Made by a program: the position numbers and the translations under genes. A stretch of 64,000 nucleotides of DNA from Montifringilla adamsi (taxonomy: Eukaryota > Chordata > Aves > Passeriformes > Passeridae). The notes under the pieces were generated by a model. It searched no databases and was not told the DNA's origin. It worked only from the letters and a program-made list of their open reading frames with translations. This document shows, in pieces, positions 1-9,500 of the stretch. The stretch is from the NCBI GenBank assembly GCA_017590115.1, contig JAGGNK010015225.1, forward strand, positions 2,219,199 through 2,283,198. The letters run 5' to 3'. The number at the start of each line of letters is the position of its first letter. Positions within the stretch are counted from its first letter, which is position 1.

Positions 1-478
1 GGTCTCTCCCTAAAATCCAAGCTTTTATCAGATCCAGCCTTTTCCTAAACCCTGTTCTTTGCTGAAATCCAGTCTCTCCCTAAAAGCCAGCCTTTTCCTA
101 AATCCAACCTTTTCCTAAAATCCAACACTTTCCCAAAATCCAGTCTCTCTCTAAAATCCAGCCTTTTCCTAAATCCAACCTTTTCCTAAACCCTGTCTTT
201 TGCTGAAATCCAGTCTATCCCTAAAATCCAGCCTTTTCCTAAACCCAGTCTCTCCCTAAAATCCAGCCTTTTCCTAAACCCAGTCTCTCCCTAAAATCCA
301 GCCTTTTCTTAAATCCAGGTTTTTCCTAAATCCAGCCTCTTCCTGAAATCCAGCCTTTTCCTAAAATCCAACTTTTCCCTGAAGCCCAGCCCTTTCCAAA
401 TCCCAGCCTTTTCCCAAACCCAGCCTTTCCCAAATCCAGCCTTTCCCAGGAGTTTTCCTTGCTGACTTTTCCTTTCAG

Positions 479-590
479 GAAGGACACGTCGGACTGCTCG
501 GAGCAAGCCAATGGACCTTCCCAAATGGAAGCTCTTTCCTTGGAATCTGCCAGCAGGGAAGCCTATTTCAGCAGAGTGGAAACATTCACC
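479..590 (+). CDS. ZC3HC1: ZC3HC1 exon 2, copy A
   Basis: 112 bases. It begins after a strong U2-type acceptor (pyrimidine tract then CAG at 476-478) in phase 2 and encodes KDTSDCSEQANG through YFSRVETFT, matching the region just before the C3HC finger in vertebrate ZC3HC1. It ends in phase 0 at ACC, followed at once by ATATCCTTT (591-599), the consensus donor of a U12-type AT-AC intron. No GT donor would keep the frame. It is nearly identical to copy B. Confidence 0.85.
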
Positions 591-3500
591 ATATCCTTTG
601 GGATGCTGGAAATTCCAGCTTGGGAATTGTGGGGGAAGAGCCAGAGGGATCATTGATCCAATTCCTGGCCTTGCAGGGATGTCCCGAAATTCCACCCTGT
701 CCCTGAGAGTTGTCCAAAGGCTCCTGGAGCTTTGGAGCTGTCCCTGGGGAATGCTCAGTGCCCCAGCACCCTCTAGGGAAGAGCCTCTTCCTAAAATCCA
801 GCCTCTTCCTAAAATCCAGCCTTTGCCTAAATCAAACCATTTCCTAAAATCCAGCCTCTTCCTCAAATCCCGCCTTTCCCTAAAATCCAGCCTTTCCCCC
901 TGTCTTTTGGTGAAATCCAGTCTGTCCCTAAAATCCAACCTTTTCCTAAATCCAGCCTTTTCCTAAAAACCAACATTTTCCCGCAATCCAGTCTCTCCCT
1001 GAAATGCAGCCTTTTCCTAAATTCAACTTTTTCCCAAAATTCAGCCTTTTCCTAAAGTCCAGTCTATCCCTAAAGTCCAGCCTTTTCCTAATATCCAACA
1101 TTTTCCCAAAATCCAGTTTCTTGTCCCTCCCTAAAATCCAACCTTTCCCAAATCCAGCCTTTCCCAGGAGTTTTCCTTGCTGACTTTTCCTTTCAGGAAG
1201 GACACTTCGGACTGCTTGGAGCAAGCCAATGGACCTTCCCAAATGGAAGCTCTTTCCTTGGAATCTGCCAGCAGGGAAGCCTATTTCAGCAGAGTGGAAA
1301 CATTCACCATATCCTTTGGGATGCTGGAAATTCCAGCTTGGGAATTGTGGGGGAAGAGCCAGAGGGATCATTGATCCAATTCCTGGCCTTGCAGGGATGT
1401 CCCGAAATTCCACCCTGTCCCTGAGAGTTGTCCAAAGGCTCCTGGAGCTTTGGAGCTGTCCCTGGGGAATGCTCAGTGCCCCAGCACCCTCTAGGGAAGA
1501 GCCTCTTCCTAAAATCCAGCCTCTTCCTAAAATCCAGCCTTTGCCTAAATCAAACCATTTCCTAAAATCCAGCCTCTTCCTCAAATCCCGCCTTTCCCTA
1601 AAATCCAGCCTTTCCCTAAAATCCAGCCTTTCCCTAAAATCCAGCCTTTCCCTAAAATCCAGCCTTTCCCTAAAATCCAGCCTCTTCCTAAAATCCAGCC
1701 TCTTCCTAAAATCCCACCTCTTCCTGAAATCCAACCTTTTCCTAAACTCCCACAATTTTGTAAAATCCAGCCTTTTCCTAAATCCAGCCTTTTCCTATAA
1801 TCCAACCTTTTTGTAAGATCCAGCCTTTTCCTATAATCCAAGTTTTTCCTATAATCCAAGCTTTTCCTAAATCCCACCTTTTCCTATGATCCAAGCTTTT
1901 CCTAAATCCAGCCTTTTCCTGAGATCCCACCTTCTCCCCAAATCCCGCCTGTTCCTAACCTCCCGCCGTTCCCTGTGCTCCCACCCCGCTCCCTGTCCCT
2001 GTGCTTCCCATCCTGATGAAGCTGCAGCCCGCTCCGAGCTCTCCCTGTCTGGGAGCGTTCCCCCAGCCCATAAATCCCGGGAATTGTGGCGCTGTCTCCT
2101 TGACGGAATCCAAGCTTTTCCTAAATCCAAGTTTTTCCTATAATCCAAGCTTTTGCTAAATCCCACCTTTTCCTATGATCCAAGCTTTTCCTAAATCCAG
2201 CCTTTTCCTGAGATCCCACCTTCTCCCCAAATCCCGCCTGTTCCTAACCTCCCGCCGTTCCCTGTGCTCCCACCCCGCTCCCTGTCCCTGTGCTTCCCAT
2301 CCTGATGAAGCTGCAGCCCGCTCCGAGCTCTCCCTGTCTGGGAGCGTTCCCCCAGCCCATAAATCCCGGGAATTGTGGCGCTGTCTCCTTGACGGGCGCA
2401 CCCTCTGCGGTGGGCGGGCAAGCCGCCGGCGCTGTCGCCGCTGGTGTGCGCGCGCTTCGGCTGGGTCAGCGTGGAGTGCGACATGCTGCGCTGCTCCAGC
2501 TGCCAGGCCTACCTGTGCATGAGCCTGCAGCTCGCCTTCGACCTCAGCAACTGTGAGTGGGGACGGCCAGCAGCTCGGGGTTGGGGGATTTTGGGGTGGT
2601 GGCATCTCGGGGTGCAGCGGATTGCAGGGCGGGGAGGTTGGGGTGGCTGGAAAGCAGCTCAGGGTGGATGGGAGGTGTTTAGTTGGGGGGATGGGATAAT
2701 CGATCCTGTTTTGTGTTGGGGAGTTCCAGCTGGGAGAGGTCCTGGAATCGTCAGGAGTTTGGGTTGGGAGGGGTCTTAAAGCTCCTCCTGTTCCGTCCTG
2801 GTGTCCAGGGAATGCTGGTTCCAGGGAATGGTGGTCCCAGGAAATGCTGGTTCTAAGGAGTGGTGGTCCCAGGGAATGGTGGTTCCAAGGAGTGGTGGTC
2901 CCAGGGAATGGTGGTCCCAGGGAATGGTGGTTCCAAGGAGTGGTGGTCCCAGGGAATGGTGGTCCCAGGAAATGCTGGTTCCAAGGAATGGTGATCTCAG
3001 GGAATAATGGTCCCAGGGAATGGTGATTCCAAGGAATGATGGTTCCAAGGAATGGTGATCTCAGGGAATAATGGTCCCAGGGAATGGTGATTCCAAGGAA
3101 TGCTGGTTCCAAGGAATGGTGGTCCCAGGGAATGCTGGTTCCAAGGAATGGTGATCTCAGGGAATAATGGTTCCAGGGAAAGGTGGTTCTGAGGAATGAT
3201 GGTTCTGAGGAATTATATTTTCAGGGAATGATGATCTCAGGGAGTGATGGTCCCAGGGACTGATGATTCCAAGGAATTATGTTTTCAGGGAATGATGATC
3301 TCAGGGAATGATGGTTCTGAGGAATTATGGTTTCAGGGAATGATTGTCCCAGGGAATGATGGAATTCTCACTATAAAAAACGCCTTTTTTATCCTGGGAT
3401 AAAACCTCTCCCAGCACACCCTGTCCCCCCTGCTCCTTGTTCTCTCTGTGGAAAGCAGACCCTCCATCCTCTCTGCACCCATCCTTTAAGGACTGGAAAA

Positions 3501-6500
3501 CCCCAGTGAGGCTCCAAACCTCAAATCAGATCAAGGGAATTATCCAAAAACATCTGAAACACTTCCAGGCTTGGGGCACTGATCACCTCTTGGGATATTC
3601 CAGAGTTGGATCGTGTTGGTAGAGAAATAGTTGCTCATGTTGAGCCTGAGCCTCCCCTGGTGCAGCTTTGAGCCATTCCCATGCTGGAATTCCTTGCCAC
3701 AGGATTCCAGGGAGAAGAGCTCAGCACTTCCCTCCTCCAGAAGGTGCAGAGCTCACCCCTCATCCTCCTTTTCTCCAAACAATCCCAAGGCTCTCAGCCT
3801 CTTCCCAGGTTTTCCAGCCATTTCTCCAGCCTCGTTGCCCTATGGATACATTTAAGGATTTGAAAATCCTTTAAAAATTACCTTTTCTTTCCCAATTCCT
3901 GGATCTGCTTCCTTTATCCTCCACTGAATTTTTCCAATGTGGAAAAATTGTTTGGTGGTTGCTGCTCACCAAAGCCATTCAGGCAGAAATTACATTGTGA
4001 GATTTAATTAATGAACTCCTTATTGTGTCATCCCCCGTTCTCAATTTTCCTGGCTGCAGTTCCCCTGGAAGTGGACAGGGAGCACATTCCTGCTGCCTGC
4101 CAGGGGCTGCCATGTGGGAATACTGAGCCTTTCCTTTTGGGTCACTCAATATCAACATTCCCTATTTATTCAGATTATCTCTGTTAAATAAACCTTGGCC
4201 TAATTATTCCACTGGAAATCATGGGTTAGAAAAATCTAAAATAATCAAACATTGGGAAGAAGGCATCGAAAAACAAATTGAAAAAGAAATTATTTGTAAG
4301 TGAAATTAAATGTCAGACCTTTTTTTTTTTTCTTTTTTTTTGGGAAGTTTGATTTCCAGACATGGCTGGGATTTGGCTCCTTCAGCCAGGGTGGAGGGAT
4401 CAGCTCAGCAAGGGATTGGCAGCATCCCAGGAGGAAAAACTGGCAGGATCCAGCAGGTTTTGTGCCCGTGGTTGGCTTGGGCTGTTTTTCCACAGGCTGC
4501 CCTGCTCCTGTGCCTGGGAAAGGGAGGGATTTTGGCAGTGGGCAGGTGGAACTGCTGAGGTGACATTTGCTCTTCCAGGGCTGCCTGAGGGAGCCTGGAA
4601 TTCCTCTTAGTGGGAAAAGGGGGAAAGTCTGATGTTGGAATCCTGGATGCTGAGAATTTTGAGCTTTCTGTGCTGAAAGGCACATAAAGTTTTAAAATCT
4701 CAGCATCCAGGATTCCAACAATGTGAGGTGAAGCTCCAGACTGTGCAGCCTCCAGCCTCAGGCAGAATCCTGGGAAATCCTGGGAAAGCATCCCAGGGAA
4801 ACTCTGCCATCACCTGGCTTGGCTTTCCTGGCCCTTCCCTGCGGAGGTGGCTGTGCAGGGAAGTATCCCTGAGTTTTTCCCTGTAGACAAAGAACGCTGT
4901 GAGGAGCTCAGGAAGGCCCTGAGCACTGCCCACGAGAAGTTCTGCTTCTGGCCAGACAACCCCTGCCCAGGTGGGTGCCTCAGATTCCTGCAATATTCCC
5001 ATTTTTTTTTCCCCTTTCCATTGTTGTTCCTGCCATCACACTCTCCTTTTCCCAGTGGGAATGATGGAATACAACAGGAAAGCAACATCCCTGAGCACCC
5101 TCAGCAAATGAAAGCTGTATCCAGCTTTTCCTGACCTTTGGGTGCCTCTGGAGCAGTTAAAATGCTTTTGGGTTGTGCCTGGGAGGGAGGCTGGGTGTCA
5201 TGGAATGTTCAAAGAGGGATAGATCCTGTCTTGGCAGCTCTGCTGCTTGGGAATGCTGTGAAGGGAAAAGGCTGTGCTGAGCTTTTCCTTTAAAAGCCAG
5301 GAAAATAATCATGGAATTGTTGGGGTTGGAAGGGACCTCAGAGCCCCTCCAGTGACAGGGACACCTCCCACTGTCCCAGGCTGCTCCAAACCCCATCCAG
5401 CCTGGCCTTGGACACTGCAGGGATGCAGGGGCAGCCCCAGCTGCTCTGGCAATTCCAGCCCAGCCAGGAATTCCTCATTCCCAATATCCCACCTAAACTT
5501 TTCCTCCTTCAGCTTAATGTCACTCCCTCTTACCCCATTTACACGGAGCCCCTAGCTGGGCTGGTGCCCTGCCTTTCCCTGTGGGATGAGGAGGGGTTGG
5601 GAATGCTGAGCAGAGCTCTTGCCCTCCCCAGATCGCTTTGCCAGGCTGCTGGTGGACGAGCCCAGAGTCCTTCTCCAGGACTTCCTGGATCGCTTCCAGA
5701 GCCTGTGTCAGCTGGAGCTGCAGCTGCCCTCCCTCAAACCAGAAGACCTGAAAAACATGGTGAGTTCCCTCCTGCTCCCAAAATCTGCAGCATTCCAGGC
5801 TCCAGGGATGAGCCTGAGCCCACCCAAAATCAGGAATTTCAGCCTGTGTGTGTAGGAGGGATCTGCTCCCACCTTGGTTTTTTCCCCTGGACGTTCCCCA
5901 TGTGGTGGTTCCATCATGGAAACGTGTCAAGAGGAGTTTGGAATGGCTCATCAGCTGGGAAGTGTGTCTGGTTCCCACTCTGGACCTTTCCCAGTGTCCA
6001 TGCTGCTCTGTGGGGCCTGGGAGAGGGGATTTTGGATCCCACAGACTCCTTTGGGAGCTCTCCCTGGCAGCTCCAGCACTCCATGAGAAGGGGCAGCCCA
6101 CGGATCCCTCCTTTAGCTGTCATGTCTGGAGACAGGAATTTGGGGCTGCCACCCTGAACCTGAGGTATGGGCAGAGACCTGGGAAGGTGAAGGAGCCTGA
6201 GGAGGCTCCACAAGCAGGAAAAGCCAGGAACAAGTGTGGAATTGTCACCCTGCAGGAACATGTCATGGCCCTGCTCTGCTGCAGTCAAGTCTGGCTGGTT
6301 GGACACTCCTTTGCCAGGGAACAGATGGCTCTGGGCAGCCAGGAGCTGTGTGGGATCCAGGGAATCTTCATCCATTCAGCACAAGCACAGGGGTGTTTAG
6401 GGCTGGCTGGGCTCAGAAAGCACCGGAGACTCCCGAAGGCACGGCAGGAATGGGAGCTGCTCCTCTGCTCTGGGAGCAGATGGTGCCTGGGCACATTTCA

Positions 6501-9500
6501 TGGAATGGGGAGCCAGGGGCAGGGAGGATGGCTCTGAGTGGCTTTTCCCTGTTAACCAGAGCTGGGGGTGCTGGCCAGTGCAATTCCAGGGGGTGCCAAA
6601 GGGATTGTTCTCCACGTGGGATGTGATTTAGGAGTAAAACCATTTATCCCTGTGCTCTGCAGTCCCTGACAGAGGAAAGGATCACTCGGCTCCTGCAGCT
6701 CATTGGGGAGGAGCTGGAGCACAAAGGAACAGAGGGAGAGAAGCCTCCTGGGAAGTTTTCCACGGAAATCCTGCAGGTGCAGGTTCCTGCCTGTATCCTG
6801 GCGCTGTGTGGCTGGACCTGCAGGTGGGCAGGGCTGCAGGGCTGGGCCTGGGATGTCCCTCACGCTCTGGGCTGGCCATGGAAGCTCTTGGAGGCTGGAG
6901 GGATGTGGAGTGTTCCTCCTGTGGAATGTTCAGTATCCCTTTTTTCACTCTCTTCCCTCTTTTTCACCATGCTTCTGCCTACCTGATTTTATTTTCCCAT
7001 TTTCCCTGTTTTTCACCACTCCCCTGTTTGCTTTGTTGTCACTATTTTCCTATTTTCCCTCTTTTTCACTAGGATCCTGCTTCCCTTATTTAGCCATTTT
7101 CCCACTTTTCCACTACATTCCCACTTCCCTTATTTTGCCACTTTTTTCCCTCTTTTCCCCCTCTGTTCCTGCTTCCTGGCAAAGCAAAACACAACTGATC
7201 CAGTTTTAATCAACATCATAAATGGGATTCAATGGACTTATATCCTTGACTTTTCCAAGCCCAGGCTTATCCCTGGCCACCTCTCCTGACTTTCCCCAAC
7301 CCTGGAAATGTCCAAGGCCGGGTTGGACGGGGCTTGGAGCAACCTGGGGTAGTGGGAGGTGTCCCTGCCCATGAGGGGTTGGAATGAGATGAACTTTAAG
7401 ATCCCTTTCAACACATCCTGTGATCCCGTGAGGATTCCCATGAGGATTCCCATGAGGATTCCATGAGGATCCTGTGAGGGTCCCATGAGGATTCCCCTGG
7501 GGATCTCATGAGGATTCCATGAGGATCCCATGAGGATTCCCGTGAGGATCCCATGAGGATTCCATGAGGATCCCATGAGGGTCCTATGAAGATTCCATGA
7601 GGATTCCATTAAGATCTCCATGAGGATTCCCATTAGGTTCCCATGATGATTCCCGTGAGGATCCCATGAGGGTCCCATGAGGATTCCATGACTTGGAGGA
7701 TCTCATGAGGATTCCATGAGGATTCCATGAGGATCCCCATGAGGGTCCCATGAGGATTCCATGATGATTCCCATGAGGATTCCCATGAGGATCCCATGAG
7801 GATCCCATGAGGATCTCATAAGGACTCCATGAAGATTCCATGAGGATCCCATGATGATTCCCGTGAGGATTCCATGAGGGTCCCATGAGGATTCCATGAC
7901 TTGGCTGATCCTTCATCCACATGTCCAATGGACATTCCTTATCCCTCTCTGGGCAGGGACACTTGGCCAGCTCCAGGAGCTCCAGATCCCTCACCCACAT
8001 CCAGTGGACACATCCATGTGGTGGGAAGGGCTCCTGTGGGGTCGCTGAGGAGGACTGGAGCAGGACAAGGCCCCCTTGGTGAGCAGAGGAGCTCCATGAT
8101 CCCGTTTTTGCTCCCAGCAGCATGAGAAGAGCCCGTCCCCAGCCGTGGCCCGCCCACGGGGTTGGGATTCTCCCAGCTCCATGGACAGGGGCGAGTTGGA
8201 TGTGAGCAGCCCCGCTCTGAGGAGCCGCCCCGTGACCCGGAGCATGGGACAGGGGGACACCATGGAAGTGCCATCCAGTCCCGTGCGCAGGGCCAAGCGG
8301 GCACGGCTCTGCTCCTCCAGCGGCTCGGTGAGTGATCCGGGCAGGGTGCTCCCGATCCAGGGGTTTGTGTTGTCCCTGGAGCCTGCTCAGGGCTGGGGTT
8401 TGGGCACAAAGAAGGTCTCTAAAGCATCCTGTTGTTGTGTCCCTTCTCTGTCACCTCCTTGCTTCCAGGACACTTCCTTGAGGAGCTTCTTTCACCCCAG
8501 CTCTCAGCACCGTGATTGGTGTCCCTGGGTCAGCACTGGGGAGGCAGAGGAATCCCTGGAGGATGCTGCATCCCAGACAGAGAAGGAGCCTGGGAAGGCC
8601 GAGCCAGGCTGGGAAGTGGTGCTGAAGAGGCTCCTTGGCATCCAAAAATGTGACACAGTGCCCGAAACAGAGCCAGTGGTGAGCATGGGGTATCCCAGCT
8701 TGTCCAGGCAGCAAAAATTTGGGATGGGTGGGCTTTGTTTGGGATCAGTCCCAGCCAGGTGACAAGGACCAAGCTGCAGAGCGTGAGCCCTGGCATTCCC
8801 ACAGCCAGGCTCCATCCAAGGCCGGGCTGTGCTGGAGCTGCTCGAGGGCTGCTATAAATAACAGTGCTGCCCAAGATCCGGTTTCATTCCGTGTCCCCAG
8901 AGCTCCTCTCTGCAGCCATCCCAACTCCTGCCTCCAGCCTCTTGGGGTGCCAGGTTTGCTGAGGCCACAGCTCCCACCCCATGTGGCTGTGGGGCAGCTG
9001 CTGCCTCCCTGGATCTCATTATCCACTTGGATTCCTCCTGCCAGCTCCTTCCTGCCTCGCTTGGAGCTCAGGGGAGCAGTGGAGCATTCCCCCTTCAGCA
9101 TTTGTCCTGGGCCTTTCGTGTGATTTGTGTCCCCAGCAGGTCCCTTCTAGTGGAAGGTGTCCCTGCCCACAGCAGGGGGTTGGAACTGGGTGATCTTTAA
9201 GGTCCCTTCCAACCCAAACCATTCCATGAGTCCATGACTCTGCCATGTGCCAGGAAAGCTCCAGATGGTCCAGCAGGACCAGTCACAAGTCAGAGGCACC
9301 AGACCCAACTGGAGCAGGGGATGGTTGGAGCCCCTTCTTGCTTTTTGGAGCCCCTTCCTGCTTTTTGGGTTCCCTTCCTGCTTTTTGGGATCCTTTCCTG
9401 CTTTTTGGGGTCCCTTCCTGCTTTTTGGAGTTCCCTTCATGCCTTTTGGGGTCTTTTCCTGCTTTTTGGGGTCCTTTCTGGCCTTCTGGGGACCTTTCCT

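Larger units (their letters stand above)
425..1616 (+). repeat. Tandem duplication of a 474-bp block containing ZC3HC1 exon 2
   Basis: Bases 425-898 and 1143-1616 match almost perfectly (offset 718). Each block holds the acceptor, the 112-base exon, the U12 donor and about 300 bases of intron. Both edges fall inside the 18-bp minisatellite, so unequal exchange between repeat arrays is the simplest origin. The very low divergence implies either recent duplication or a haplotype-assembly artefact. Confidence 0.85.
1..2220. repeat. 18-bp minisatellite (CCTAAAATCCAGCCTTTT type)
   Basis: Arrays at about 1-470, 775-1190, 1495-1960 and 2104-2220 repeat a unit near CCTAAAATCCAGCCTTTT with length variants of 16-19 bases. 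They surround the exon 2 copies and the duplicated acceptor-side block. Long open frames on both strands here (KRLDFR-type and SSLSLK-type repeats) are by-products of the repeat. Confidence 0.92.
591..2401 (+). other. ZC3HC1: ZC3HC1 intron 2, U12-type AT-AC intron
   Basis: The donor is ATATCCTTT (591, or 1309 for copy B). The acceptor region has TCTCCTTGAC (branch adenosine near 2392), close to the U12 branch consensus, and then the terminal dinucleotide AC at 2400-2401. Joining ACC to CCT restores the frame into the conserved LRWAGKP segment. A U2-type AG acceptor is impossible here, because an in-frame TGA lies upstream and no AG occurs between it and the conserved codons. Confidence 0.82.
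6824..8117 (+). other. ZC3HC1: Interval where ZC3HC1 exon 7 is expected but not found
   Basis: Human ZC3HC1 has an exon here of about 80 codons, with a C-x2-C motif and a GLWGF-like segment. In all six frames nothing resembles it. The interval holds a pyrimidine-rich stretch (6950-7165), a CR1 fragment and a 470-bp minisatellite. Splicing exon 6 to exon 8 directly would shift the frame, so an exon is truly absent from this sequence. Confidence 0.7.

Noticed and set aside
309..1877. Long minus-strand open frames with RKRLDFRKRLDF and GKGWILGKGWIL repeats
   Set aside because: They are read through the 18-bp minisatellite (unit a multiple of 3), have no start context or homology, and overlap real + strand exons.
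2776..3112. Minus-strand frame rich in SLGPPFPGTTIPWNH repeats
   Set aside because: Translation of a 12-13 bp minisatellite in a ZC3HC1 intron; no gene signals.
4630..4725. Hairpin-forming inverted repeat in ZC3HC1 intron 3
   Set aside because: 20-base arms with a large loop, but no known miRNA seed or conserved stem; kept only as a note.
7584..8123. Minus-strand frame with GILMGSSWNPH repeats
   Set aside because: Artefact of the CR1-tail minisatellite.
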